A stretch of DNA of 35,370 bases, taken from positions 1 to 35,370 of the forward strand of contig DATNBR010000044.1 of NCBI GenBank assembly GCA_035571875.1. Reading direction: 5' to 3'. Both the position numbers and the translations under genes were made by a program. The notes beneath the pieces were generated by a model that was not told the origin of the DNA, ran no database searches, and worked only from the letters and a program-made list of their open reading frames with translations. This document shows, in pieces, positions 16,659-24,801 of this stretch; position 1 is the stretch's first letter; every line of letters starts with the position of its first letter. Source of the DNA: Parafrigoribacterium_A sp035571875. Its GTDB lineage: Bacteria > Actinomycetota > Actinomycetes > Actinomycetales > Microbacteriaceae.

Positions 16659-17750
16659 TCAGGCGGCGCCCAGTCGCGCCATCGCGAGCTGCTCCGCGGC
16701 GTCGAGTGTCGTGATGCCCTTGGCGCGCGCATCCGCGAAGATCGTCGTGATCGTCTCACCGATCGTCGAGACGCGGGCCTCGATCGCGGCGAAGTCGGCG
16801 TTCGGCTTCGTCGCCATGTCGAGGTAGATCACGCCGCCGGCGTTCACGACGAAGTCTGGAGCCCACAGGATGCCGCGTTCCGCGAGCTGCGCGGCCCCGT
16901 CGTGGCTCGCGAGTTGATTGTTCGCGGCGCCGACAACGGCGGGAACCCGCAGTTCCTCGATCACCCGGCTGCTCAGCACGCCGCCGAGGCCGCACGGAAC
17001 GAAGAGGTCCGCCTCCGTGCGGTGCGCCTCCGCGACGTCCACCCAGCTCGCGCCGAGCGAGGCGGCGAAGTCCTTCTTGGCCAGGTTGACATCCGTGACC
17101 GTGAGTCGCGCGCCGGCGGCGGCGAGCTTGGTGGCGAGTCGACCGCCGACCTGGCCGAGGCCCGAGATGACGATGTGCCGACCGGCCACCTCGCGGCTGC
17201 CGAAGGCCGCCTCGAGGGTGGAGAGGATGCTCGCGTACACTCCGGCGGCGGTGGCATCCGCGGGCTCGCCCACGCCGCCCTTGTCGGCGGGCAGGCCGCA
17301 GACGTGCTCGGTGCGCTCGGCGACGATCGCCATGAGCTCAGCGCTCGTACCGACATCCTCGGCCGTCATGTACGCGCCGCCGAGGCTCTCGATCGCGTCG
17401 CCGAGATCGAGCATGGCGTCGCGCTTCTGCGCGTCGGTCAGCACGGTGCCCAGGGGCAGGTAGATGACCGACTTGCCGCCGCCCCGGTTGAGGCCGGCCG
17501 CGGCGTTCTTGAGCGTCATCGCGGCGGAGAGCCGGAGCGAGTCCGCGACGGCCTCGGTCCAATCGGAGTACTGCCACACCCGGGCTCCGCCGAGGGCCTG
17601 GCCCAGTCTGGTGGAGTGAACGGCGACGCTCATCGTGAGGCCGGAACGCGTGCCGGTCGTGATGAGCACTCGCTCGTGGGTGAAGTCGATGGCAGCGATG
17701 CCATCCCTAACTGCTGCGGCATCCATCGTGGACGTCTGCGTGATGGTCAT
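16659..17750 (-). CDS. Leucine/valine dehydrogenase (Glu/Leu/Phe/Val family)
   Basis: A 363-residue NAD-dependent amino-acid dehydrogenase, matching the length of Streptomyces valine dehydrogenase as I recall it. The N-terminal catalytic half holds Lys81 and Lys93 (KNAAAGLNRGGGK), spaced 12 apart as in Bacillus leucine dehydrogenase (Lys68/Lys80). The C-terminal half has a Rossmann loop GLGQVGGRLA. It should deaminate branched-chain amino acids reversibly to 2-oxo acids in the cytoplasm; leucine versus valine preference cannot be decided. The start at 17750 (MTITQTS) follows AGGAGA at 6-nt spacing, ruling out the longer frame from 17831. It diverges from leuC, placing a branched-chain catabolic gene beside leucine biosynthesis. 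Confidence 0.9.
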   Translation of the reverse strand: MTITQTSTMDAAAVRDGIAAIDFTHERVLITTGTRSGLTMSVAVHSTRLGQALGGARVWQYSDWTEAVADSLRLSAAMTLKNAAAGLNRGGGKSVIYLPLGTVLTDAQKRDAMLDLGDAIESLGGAYMTAEDVGTSAELMAIVAERTEHVCGLPADKGGVGEPADATAAGVYASILSTLEAAFGSREVAGRHIVISGLGQVGGRLATKLAAAGARLTVTDVNLAKKDFAASLGASWVDVAEAHRTEADLFVPCGLGGVLSSRVIEELRVPAVVGAANNQLASHDGAAQLAERGILWAPDFVVNAGGVIYLDMATKPNADFAAIEARVSTIGETITTIFADARAKGITTLDAAEQLAMARLGAA

Positions 17751-17926
17751 GACTGTTCTCCTATGAACCGGCCTTGTGGGCAGAACTGGCGTCGCACGAT
17801 TGTGGTGTGGCGACCCCTCAAGCCTAGCCACGCGGCCCGGCGAGCGCGCCCCCGGGCAAAGTAGACTGTCTGGGTTGGGCGCGGTGTACCTTCCGCGAGC
17901 CGCCCGAAGTCGAGAGAGGACATGTC
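17751..17926. promoter_or_regulatory. Divergent promoter region, dehydrogenase/leuC
   Basis: This 176-bp gap separates divergent starts. TAGACT (17862-17867) is a plausible leuC -10, giving a leader of about 50 nt that ends in the ribosome binding site AGAGAGGA (17913-17920). On the minus strand TAGGCT (17826-17821) could serve the dehydrogenase, with a leader of about 60 nt. Clear -35 hexamers are absent. I see no Leu-rich leader peptide or T-box. Confidence 0.35.
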
Positions 17927-19420
17927 ATGGCGAAGACCCTGGCAGAAAAAGTCTGGGACGACCATCTCGTCGTCAAGGGTGCTGACGGCACCCCCGACCT
18001 TCTCTATATTGACCTTCACCTTGTGCACGAGGTCACGTCTCCGCAGGCATTCGATGGACTCCGGATGGCCGGCCGGCCCGTTCGCCGCACCGACCTCACG
18101 ATCGCCACGGAAGACCACAACACCCCCACCCTCGCGATCGACCGCCCCATCGCCGACGTGACGAGCCGCACCCAGATCGAGACGCTCCGCAAGAACTGCG
18201 CAGAGTTCGGCGTGCGCCTGCATCCGCTCGGTGACAAGGATCAGGGCATCGTGCACGTCGTCGGACCGCAACTGGGGCTCACGATGCCCGGCATCACCGT
18301 CGTCTGCGGCGACTCGCACACCTCAACGCACGGCGCATTCGGCGCGATGGCCTTCGGCATCGGCACGAGCGAGGTCGAGCACGTGCTCGCCACCCAGACC
18401 TTGCCGCTCAAGCCGTTCAAGACCATGGCGATCACCGTCGAGGGCACGCTGCGCCCCGGTGTCACGGCCAAAGACATCATCCTCGCCGTGATCGCAAAGA
18501 TCGGCACCGGCGGCGGGCAGGGCTACGTGCTCGAATACCGCGGTAGCGCCATCCGTGCCCTCTCCATGGAGGGACGCATGACGATCTGCAACATGTCGAT
18601 CGAGGCCGGCGCGCGAGCAGGCATGGTCGCACCGGATCAGACCACCTACGACTACCTCAAGGGCCGCGACCACGCGCCGCAGGGTGCCGACTGGGACGAG
18701 GCCGTCGCCTACTGGAACACCCTCGCCACCGACGATGACGCCGTGTTCGACGCCGAGGTCTTCCTCGACGCCAACGAGCTCGAGCCCTTCGTCACCTGGG
18801 GCACGAACCCCGGCCAGGGCGTCTCGCTGAGCGAGTCAGTTCCCGACCCGGCGAGCTACAGCGACCCGAACGACCGCGCCGCGGCCGAGCGCGCACTCGA
18901 GTACATGGACATCGCCGCGGGCACCCCGATGAAGGAGATCGCGGTCGACGCGGTCTTCATGGGCTCCTGCACCAACTCACGCATCGAAGACCTGCGCGCC
19001 TTCGCCTCGATCGTCAAGGGCCAGAAGAAGGCGGATGGGGTGCGCGTCATGGTCGTGCCGGGCTCGGCCCGGGTGCGCATCGAGGCCGAAGCGGAGGGGC
19101 TCGACAAGATCATCGAGGAGTTCGGAGCGGAGTGGCGCTTCGCCGGCTGTTCGATGTGCCTCGGCATGAACCCCGACCAGTTGGCGCCGGGCGAGCGCTG
19201 CGCCTCGACCTCCAACCGCAACTTCGAGGGACGGCAGGGAAAGGGTGGGCGCACCCATCTCGTGTCGCCTCTCGTGGCCGCGGCCACGGCCATCCGCGGA
19301 ACGCTCTCGAGCCCGTGGGATCTGCAGAGTTCGGGGATTGAGCCCGTCGAAATCTCACGGAGCCATGACGGAGGCGGGGTCTCGACGAGCTCGACCACCG
19401 GTGCGGGGGTGGTCGCGTAA
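17927..19420 (+). CDS. leuC: 3-isopropylmalate dehydratase large subunit
   Basis: A 497-residue aconitase-family subunit that with LeuD isomerises 2-isopropylmalate to 3-isopropylmalate in leucine biosynthesis. The three [4Fe-4S] cysteines are Cys348 (GSCTNSR), Cys408 and Cys411 (GCSMCLGMNPD), matching E. coli positions 347, 407 and 410. ATG 17927 has AGAGAGGA upstream. Homology to the family ends at about residue 467 (GTLSSPWDL). The last 30 or so residues are extra and are encoded by a REP-like inverted repeat, giving a Gly/Ser/Thr/Val-rich tail unlike family members. The stop overlaps leuD by 1 nt (TAATG), so the repeat also carries the coupling signal. It is the first gene of a tight operon to gpsA. 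Confidence 0.97.
   Translation: MAKTLAEKVWDDHLVVKGADGTPDLLYIDLHLVHEVTSPQAFDGLRMAGRPVRRTDLTIATEDHNTPTLAIDRPIADVTSRTQIETLRKNCAEFGVRLHPLGDKDQGIVHVVGPQLGLTMPGITVVCGDSHTSTHGAFGAMAFGIGTSEVEHVLATQTLPLKPFKTMAITVEGTLRPGVTAKDIILAVIAKIGTGGGQGYVLEYRGSAIRALSMEGRMTICNMSIEAGARAGMVAPDQTTYDYLKGRDHAPQGADWDEAVAYWNTLATDDDAVFDAEVFLDANELEPFVTWGTNPGQGVSLSESVPDPASYSDPNDRAAAERALEYMDIAAGTPMKEIAVDAVFMGSCTNSRIEDLRAFASIVKGQKKADGVRVMVVPGSARVRIEAEAEGLDKIIEEFGAEWRFAGCSMCLGMNPDQLAPGERCASTSNRNFEGRQGKGGRTHLVSPLVAAATAIRGTLSSPWDLQSSGIEPVEISRSHDGGGVSTSSTTGAGVVA
19333..19401. repeat. REP-like imperfect inverted repeat in leuC 3' end
   Basis: The left arm at about 19333-19356 contains ATTGAGCCCGTCGAAATC, and the right arm at 19377-19401 contains GTCTCGACGAGCTCGACCAC. 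Comparing the left arm with the reverse complement of the right gives 16 of 23 matching positions. The pattern resembles a short repeat I recall in Micrococcales genomes (TTGAGCTTGTCGAAAC and its complement). The repeat is translated as the last part of LeuC. Confidence 0.6.
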
Positions 19421-20031
19421 TGGAGAAGATCTCCGTGGTCAGCGGCGTCGCCGTGCCGCTCAAGCGCTCCAACGTCGACACCGACCAGATCATCCCCGCG
19501 GTGTTCCTCAAGCGCGTCACCAAGACCGGCTTCGATGACGCGCTCTTCTACGCGTGGCGGCAGGATCCGGAGTTCGTGCTGAACCGCCCGGAGTTCCAGA
19601 ATCCGCGCGTGCTCATCGCCGGCCCCGACTTCGGCACCGGCTCCAGCCGCGAGCACGCTGTCTGGGCGCTGCGTGACTACGGTTTCGCGGCCGTGCTGAG
19701 CCCACGCTTCGGCGACATCTTCCGCGGCAACTCGGGCAAGCAGGGACTCCTGACCGGCCAGATCAGCGAGGCGGATGCGGAACAGCTGTGGGCGAGGATC
19801 GAAGCGCAACCGGGCATCGAGGCCTCGGTCGACCTGGTGGCGAAGACGGCATCCATCGGGGACTTCACCGTACCGTTCGACATCGACGACTACACCAGGT
19901 GGCGACTGCTCGAGGGGCTGGACGACATCGCACTCACCCTGCGCGACGAGGCAAAAATCACGGAGTTTGAGAGCCGCAGGCAATCATGGCGGCCACGTAC
20001 ACTGCCTGTACGGCACGGCTCGGTCCAATAA
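19420..20031 (+). CDS. leuD: 3-isopropylmalate dehydratase small subunit
   Basis: A 203-residue swivelling-domain subunit that pairs with LeuC. Family motifs include NVDTDQIIPAVFLKR near the N-terminus and GPDFGTGSSREHAVWAL, the substrate-recognition loop, near residues 68-84. The length is normal. ATG 19420 shares a base with the LeuC stop. Its own TAA (20029-20031) overlaps the murA ATG at 20031, so leuC, leuD and murA are chained by 1-nt overlaps. No separate promoter is visible. The last dozen residues (PRTLPVRHGSVQ) are variable. Confidence 0.97.
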   Translation: MEKISVVSGVAVPLKRSNVDTDQIIPAVFLKRVTKTGFDDALFYAWRQDPEFVLNRPEFQNPRVLIAGPDFGTGSSREHAVWALRDYGFAAVLSPRFGDIFRGNSGKQGLLTGQISEADAEQLWARIEAQPGIEASVDLVAKTASIGDFTVPFDIDDYTRWRLLEGLDDIALTLRDEAKITEFESRRQSWRPRTLPVRHGSVQ

Positions 20032-21398
20032 TGACCGCTCTGACCAGGGATGCCCAGAAGGCAGGGGAACGCGTGGCACTGAACTCAGACGAGATCCTCA
20101 TCACCGGCGGCAACCCGCTTCGTGGGCGGATCGGTGTGCGCGGCGCCAAGAACCTCGCGACGAAAGCCATGGTCGCAGCCCTCCTCGGCGAGACGCCGAG
20201 TGTGCTGCGCGACGTTCCGGAGATCAGCGACGTCGACGTCGTCCGTGGCCTGCTGCAGGTCTACGGCGTCGAGGTGACCGATCTCGCGCCGGGCGAGCTG
20301 CGCTTCGACACGAGCAACGTCGAGCGCGCCCACTTCGCCGAGATCGACGCGCACGCCGGCTCCAGCCGCATCCCGATCCTGTTCTGCGGGCCGCTGCTGC
20401 ACCGCCTCGGTGAGGCACGCATCCCGGATCTCGGGGGCTGTCGCATCGGCGACCGCCCGATCGACTTCCACCTCGACGCGCTGCGCGCCTTCGGCGCCGT
20501 CGTCGACAAGAGCTACGAGGGCATCTACATCACGGCCCCGAACGGGCTCAAGGGCGCCAACATCGAGCTGCCATACCCGAGTGTCGGTGCGACCGAGCAG
20601 GTGCTGCTGACGGCGGTGCGCGCCGAGGGCACGACGGAGCTCAAGAACGCGGCCATCGAGCCGGAGATCATGGATCTCATCGCCATCCTGCAGAAGATGG
20701 GCGCCATCATCTCGGTCGAGCCGAACCGCGTGATCCTCATCGAGGGCGTCGAGCGGCTCGAAGGCTATAAGCACCGCGCACTGTTCGACCGCAACGAGGT
20801 CGCGAGCTGGGCCTCCGCGGCGCTCGCCACCAAGGGCGACGTCTTCGTCGAGGGTGCGCTGCAGTCCGAGCTCATGACGTTCCTCAATGTCTTCCGCAAG
20901 GTCGGCGGCGCGTTCGATGTCGAAGACGACGGCATCCGCTTCTACCACCCGGGCGGCGAGTTGAAGCCCGTCACGGTCGAGACGGATGTGCACCCCGGCT
21001 TCATGACGGACTGGCAGCAGCCGCTCATCGTGGCTTTGACCCAGGCGAACGGTGTCTCGATCGTGCACGAGACCGTGTACGAGAATCGGCTCGGCTTCAC
21101 CGCCTCGCTCAATGAGATGGGCGCGAAGATCGTCGTGCACCCGCACGGGCTGCCGGATACCCCGCGTCGCGTTCCACGTCGGGACTTCGAGCAGGCTGCG
21201 GTCATCACGGGGCCCACCCCGCTGCACGGCGCGGATGTGCTCGTTCCCGACCTGCGCGGCGGCTTCAGCTACCTCATCGCAGCGTTGGTCGCCGAGGGGC
21301 AGTCCACGGTGCGCAACGTCGGTCTCATCCGGCGCGGCTATGAGCACATCATCGAAAAGCTCGAGGCGCTCGGCGCAGACTTCGTGTACGAGGGATAG
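20031..21398 (+). CDS. murA: UDP-GlcNAc 1-carboxyvinyltransferase
   Basis: A 455-residue EPSP-synthase-fold enzyme that transfers enolpyruvate from PEP to UDP-GlcNAc, the first committed step of peptidoglycan synthesis. The N-terminal GAKNLATK supplies the conserved Lys-Asn; GGCRIGDRPID holds the PEP-reactive cysteine targeted by fosfomycin. The substrate segment reads TDWQQPLIVALTQANG, a variant of the usual DMQA region seen in one actinobacterial MurA type. I chose ATG 20031 because MTALTRDAQKAGERVALNSDEI resembles remembered relatives; GTG 20073, behind AGGGGA, is the alternative and would be 14 residues shorter. It is unusual for it to be coupled to leucine genes, but that order recurs in Microbacteriaceae. 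Confidence 0.93.
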   Translation: MTALTRDAQKAGERVALNSDEILITGGNPLRGRIGVRGAKNLATKAMVAALLGETPSVLRDVPEISDVDVVRGLLQVYGVEVTDLAPGELRFDTSNVERAHFAEIDAHAGSSRIPILFCGPLLHRLGEARIPDLGGCRIGDRPIDFHLDALRAFGAVVDKSYEGIYITAPNGLKGANIELPYPSVGATEQVLLTAVRAEGTTELKNAAIEPEIMDLIAILQKMGAIISVEPNRVILIEGVERLEGYKHRALFDRNEVASWASAALATKGDVFVEGALQSELMTFLNVFRKVGGAFDVEDDGIRFYHPGGELKPVTVETDVHPGFMTDWQQPLIVALTQANGVSIVHETVYENRLGFTASLNEMGAKIVVHPHGLPDTPRRVPRRDFEQAAVITGPTPLHGADVLVPDLRGGFSYLIAALVAEGQSTVRNVGLIRRGYEHIIEKLEALGADFVYEG

Positions 21399-21405
21399 CC
21401 GGCGA

Positions 21406-22194
21406 GTGTCTGAACAACCGAAGCCGACGGCAGCGACGCCGGGCGAGCATCCGAAGCCTTCGAAGTCGAAGTCGGAAAAGACGGCGATCTTCCGCTTGCT
21501 CGCGGCTCTCGTGCTGCCCTTCATGTACTCGATCGCCAGGTACCGCATCGAAGACGGCCACAAGCTTCCCAAGGAGGGCGCGTTCATCCTGTCGCCCAAC
21601 CACTACAGCGAGATCGACCCCGTCGTCGTCGGTGTGTTCGTGTGGCGGCTCGGGCGCGCCCCGAGGTATCTCGCGAAGGCCTCGCTGTTCAAGGTTCCCG
21701 TGCTCGGCTGGTTCCTGCGCAAGTCGGGGCAGATCCCCGTGCAGCGTTCGGGTGCCGCTCGCGGCAGCGATCCGCTCGCTGCGGCACGCAAGCTCGCCGA
21801 CGACGGGCTTGCGGTGATCATCTATCCCGAGGGCTCGCTCACGCGCGATCCAGACCTCTGGCCGATGCGCGGCAAGTCCGGCGCCGTGCGGATGGCGCTC
21901 GAGGCCGGCGTGCCGCTCATCCCGATGGCGCACTGGGGAACCCAGGCCGTGATGCCGCGCTACGGCAAGCGCATCAGCGTCTTCCCGCCCAAGACCATCC
22001 GGGCCAAGATCGGCGACCCCGTCGATCTCTCCGCGTTCGTCGGGCGCAAGATCGACAGTGCGACGCTCAACGAGGCGACGGCGCTGCTCATGCGCGACAT
22101 CGCCGCGCTCCTCGCGGAGTTGCGGGGCGAGTCCGCGCCCGCGGTGCTGTGGGACCCGAGTCAGCACGACCAGTCTGAGATCGGACGCTTTTGA
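21406..22194 (+). CDS. 1-acyl-glycerol-3-phosphate acyltransferase family (PlsC-like)
   Basis: A 262-residue lysophospholipid acyltransferase. The acyltransferase box NHYSEID gives the HX4D catalytic motif, and YPEGSLTRD is the later glycerophosphate-binding motif (usual form PEGTRS). A hydrophobic segment (FRLLAALVLPFMYSIARY) near residues 28-45 could hold it at the membrane. The Lys/Ser/Pro-rich first 25 residues are variable. The GTG start at 21406 lies 7 nt after murA, and the frame further upstream is out-of-frame murA. With gpsA next, it suggests phosphatidic acid synthesis from glycerol-3-phosphate. Its exact acyl acceptor is not determinable. Confidence 0.9.
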   Translation: MSEQPKPTAATPGEHPKPSKSKSEKTAIFRLLAALVLPFMYSIARYRIEDGHKLPKEGAFILSPNHYSEIDPVVVGVFVWRLGRAPRYLAKASLFKVPVLGWFLRKSGQIPVQRSGAARGSDPLAAARKLADDGLAVIIYPEGSLTRDPDLWPMRGKSGAVRMALEAGVPLIPMAHWGTQAVMPRYGKRISVFPPKTIRAKIGDPVDLSAFVGRKIDSATLNEATALLMRDIAALLAELRGESAPAVLWDPSQHDQSEIGRF

Positions 22195-22202
22195 GCAACC
22201 TC

Positions 22203-23240
22203 ATGACCATGCCGATCCCGGTGTCGGCGCCGGGCGTGCGCCGCGTCGCCGTTCTCGGTGCCGGCAGTTGGGGCACGACCTTCGCCAAGGTGCTCGCCGA
22301 CGGTGGTTCGGATGTCGCGCTCTGGTCACGCCGTGCCGAACTCGCCCGTGAGATCTCTCAGAGCAAGCGCAACAGCGACTACCTGCCCGGCATCAACCTG
22401 CCGCGCAACCTGTGGTCGAGCTCGCTACTGCCCGACGTGCTCGACGCCGCCGAGATCGTCTTCCTCTCGGTGCCCAGCCAGTCGCTGCGCGAAAACCTGC
22501 GCATCGTGCGCGAAGTGATTCCGCGGGACGCCATCCTCGTGAGCCTCATGAAGGGAATCGAGCGCGGCACGGCCCTGCGGATGACCGAGGTGATCGAGCA
22601 GGAACTGCACATCGACCCCGAGCGCGTCGCCGTGATCTCCGGCCCGAACCTCGCGCTCGAGATCGCCAAGGAGCAGCCGACCGCCGCGGTCGTCTCCTCG
22701 GCGAGCATGGAGACCGCGACCACGGTGGCGATCGCCGCGACGAACCCGTACTTCCGCTCCTTCGTCAACACGGATGTCATCGGCACCGAGTTCGGCGGGG
22801 TGCTCAAGAACCTCATAGCTGTGGCGATCGGCATTGTCGACGGCGTCGGCTACGGCGAGAACACCAAGGCCTCGATCATCACCCGCGGACTCGTGGAGAT
22901 CACCGATTTCGCGGTCGCCTACGGTGGTCGCCCCGAGACGCTCGCCGGCCTCGCCGGTCTCGGCGACCTCATCGCCACCTGCGAGTCGCCGCTGTCGCGC
23001 AACAACACCGCAGGGCGACTGCTCGGGCAGGGCTACGGTTTCGCCGATGTCGTCAAGCAGATGAACCAGACCGCGGAGGGGCTCGCGTCCGTCGCTCCCG
23101 TGTTGGAACTCGCGGCGGCCAAGGGCGTCGCGATGCCGATCGTGTCCCAGGTGGGCGAGGTGCTTGCGGGCACCATGAACCCGCGCGACATCGCGCCGCA
23201 CCTCACGACAGACGACGGCGAACCGCAACCGGAGTCGTAG
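22203..23240 (+). CDS. gpsA: NAD(P)-dependent glycerol-3-phosphate dehydrogenase
   Basis: A 345-residue enzyme reducing dihydroxyacetone phosphate to sn-glycerol-3-phosphate for phospholipid synthesis. The Rossmann loop GAGSWGTTFAK lies near the N-terminus. GPNLALEIAK and GVLKNLIAVAIGI, with the catalytic lysine, are in the middle, and GLAGLGDLIATCESPLSRN is the C-terminal signature. ATG 22203 is chosen; TTG 22191 would overlap the previous stop (TTGA) and add four residues. It ends the leuC operon. Its stop is only 6 nt from the stop of the convergent lipoprotein gene. In relatives I recall a D-Ala-D-Ala ligase gene directly downstream; none is here. Confidence 0.96.
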   Translation: MTMPIPVSAPGVRRVAVLGAGSWGTTFAKVLADGGSDVALWSRRAELAREISQSKRNSDYLPGINLPRNLWSSSLLPDVLDAAEIVFLSVPSQSLRENLRIVREVIPRDAILVSLMKGIERGTALRMTEVIEQELHIDPERVAVISGPNLALEIAKEQPTAAVVSSASMETATTVAIAATNPYFRSFVNTDVIGTEFGGVLKNLIAVAIGIVDGVGYGENTKASIITRGLVEITDFAVAYGGRPETLAGLAGLGDLIATCESPLSRNNTAGRLLGQGYGFADVVKQMNQTAEGLASVAPVLELAAAKGVAMPIVSQVGEVLAGTMNPRDIAPHLTTDDGEPQPES

Positions 23241-23246
23241 CTCGGA

Positions 23247-23777
23247 TCAGGGCGTGGGCGTCGGTGCGGGTACGACCTCGGACTCGCCGCCGAGTCCGTT
23301 GCCGAGCACGCTCTCGCACTTGTGCTGCGCGGACTGCTTGATGAAGCTGATCGCGTTCGAGAGCTGATCGAGCACGATGGTGCCCTGCCCGTTGGTGAGG
23401 TTCGAGTCGACCACGACCTGCACCGCAGGCTTACGGCCGTAGGTCGTGAACGTGTAGACCGGCTTCTTCGAGTCGTCGATGATCCAGTCGATGCCCTTGA
23501 CCGTGGCGCACTTCGAGCTCGTGGGGCCGGGAGGGGTCACGCCGCAGCGCAGGATGACCGCCGCCGGGTCGCCCCACGCGCCCGTCGCCTGCGCATCCGT
23601 GTTGCGCAGCGACTGATCGGCCACGGACCCTGGCAGGTGCACGATCACGTCGGCGCACTTCGGATTGGTGGCGTCCGCCGCGGGCTTGAGGGCGACCGTG
23701 GGGGTGCACGCGCTGAGGACGAGGAGCAGTGGCAGCACCGCGCCAGCCACCGCGGCGCGGGCGAGTCTCGGGTTCAT
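23247..23777 (-). CDS. DUF3515-like secreted lipoprotein
   Basis: A 176-residue protein. The N-terminus MNPRLARAAVAGAVLPLLLVLSAC is a lipoprotein signal peptide with lipobox LSAC, so the mature protein should start at a lipidated Cys on the outer face of the membrane. The mature part has further cysteines (CADVIVHLP, LRCGVTPPG, SSKCATVKG, HKCESVLG) that could form two disulfides, and WIIDD and FTTYGRKPAVQVVV as conserved-looking cores. Position beside thiL matches the actinobacterial DUF3515 family as I recall it; its function is unknown. The start at 23777 is 7 nt after a TAGCCT -10 box, so the mRNA is probably leaderless. The longer upstream frame is the shadow of thiL. Confidence 0.85.
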   Translation of the reverse strand: MNPRLARAAVAGAVLPLLLVLSACTPTVALKPAADATNPKCADVIVHLPGSVADQSLRNTDAQATGAWGDPAAVILRCGVTPPGPTSSKCATVKGIDWIIDDSKKPVYTFTTYGRKPAVQVVVDSNLTNGQGTIVLDQLSNAISFIKQSAQHKCESVLGNGLGGESEVVPAPTPTP

Positions 23778-23784
23778 TGCTTTC

Positions 23785-23794
23785 AGGCTAGCGT
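23785..23794. promoter_or_regulatory. Symmetrical divergent -10 boxes, DUF3515/thiL
   Basis: The plus-strand TAGCGT (23789-23794) lies exactly 7 nt before ATG 23802 of thiL. The minus-strand TAGCCT (23790-23785) lies exactly 7 nt before the ATG at 23777. The two boxes share the central TA (23789-23790). The whole intergenic gap is 24 bp, so both mRNAs should start at or within a base or two of their start codons. Confidence 0.65.
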
Positions 23795-23801
23795 TTGATG
23801 C

Positions 23802-24794
23802 ATGACGGATGCTGAAGGGGGCGGTTCTGAGGTCGCCGACACGCTCGGCGCGATCGGAGAGTCGGCGACGCTGGGTCGCATCTTTCCCCGGCTGCCGGCT
23901 GCGGCATCCGCCCTGCTCGGCCCGGGCGACGACGCGGCCGTGGTCGCTTCGCCAGACGGCCGTTTTGTCGTGACGACGGACATGATGATCCACGGACCGG
24001 ATTTTCGACTCGCCTGGTCGACCCCGCACGATCTCGGCTGGAAGGCCGCCGCCTCCAACCTCTCGGACGTCGCGGCGATGGGTGCCGTGCCGACCGCCCT
24101 CGTGGTCGCGATCGCCGCCCCGGCCGACTCTCCGGTGTCGTTGCTCGAGGGGATTGCCGACGGCTTTCGGGATGCCTGCGAGGAACTCGCGCCCGGCTGC
24201 GGCATCGTTGGCGGCGACCTCTCGGTCTCGCCCACTCTCACGATCGCCGTGACGGCCTTCGGTGACCTCGAGGGTCGGGACGCGGTGCTGCGCTCCGGCG
24301 CCCGGCCGGGCGATGTCGTGGCCGTCTCCGGCGTGCTCGGCGAGGCGGCCCTCGCGCTGCGACTGCTCTTCCAGTACGCGACGGATGCGGCGGGCGAGCC
24401 GTCCGCGACCCTCGCGGCCGGACTGCGCGACCAGACCGAGGCGCAGCTGGCCCCGCGCCCACCGATCGCGGACGGGGTGGCCGCCGCGCTCGCCGGAGCG
24501 ACCGCGATGCTCGACCTCAGCGACGGACTCGCGCTCGATGCCGCGCGGCTCGCACGCGCGAGCGGCGTCGGTCTCGACTTCAAGAGCGTGCTGCTCGGCG
24601 CCTCGCCCGAGCTCGCTCTCGACGGCGGCGAAGACCACTCGCTGCTGGCGACCTTCCCGCCCGACGCGTCGTTTCCCGGGGGGTTTCGTGCGGTTGGCGT
24701 CGTGCTGGACGGCGCGGGGATCAGCCTCGACGGAGAGCCCTACGTACCCGGGGGTTGGGACCCGTACACCGGCTGGGACGGCGGTCGCGGCTAG
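23802..24794 (+). CDS. thiL: Thiamine-monophosphate kinase
   Basis: A 330-residue enzyme of the PurM/ThiL fold that phosphorylates thiamine monophosphate to the diphosphate cofactor. Motifs are GPGDDAAVV (metal/ATP), TTDMMIHGPDFRL and WKAAASNLSDVAAMGA in the N-terminal half, and GGDLSVSP, ISGVLGEA-like AVSGVLGEAALAL, and MLDLSDGLALDAARLA in the middle. GGEDHSLLATF is near the C-terminus. The length is normal. ATG 23802 is supported by the -10 box 7 nt upstream and the absence of a ribosome binding site, both fitting a leaderless message. The stop lies 7 nt from that of convergent rsmD. Confidence 0.95.
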   Translation: MTDAEGGGSEVADTLGAIGESATLGRIFPRLPAAASALLGPGDDAAVVASPDGRFVVTTDMMIHGPDFRLAWSTPHDLGWKAAASNLSDVAAMGAVPTALVVAIAAPADSPVSLLEGIADGFRDACEELAPGCGIVGGDLSVSPTLTIAVTAFGDLEGRDAVLRSGARPGDVVAVSGVLGEAALALRLLFQYATDAAGEPSATLAAGLRDQTEAQLAPRPPIADGVAAALAGATAMLDLSDGLALDAARLARASGVGLDFKSVLLGASPELALDGGEDHSLLATFPPDASFPGGFRAVGVVLDGAGISLDGEPYVPGGWDPYTGWDGGRG

Positions 24795-24801
24795 CGAGCG
24801 C

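Noticed and set aside
17751..17926. Leucine attenuator or T-box upstream of leuC
   Set aside because: No Leu-codon-rich leader peptide, no T-box consensus and no terminator-type hairpin with a T-run could be seen.
20085..21599. 504-codon minus-strand open frame opposite murA
   Set aside because: It is antisense to murA, composition-driven, with no domain and no ribosome binding site.
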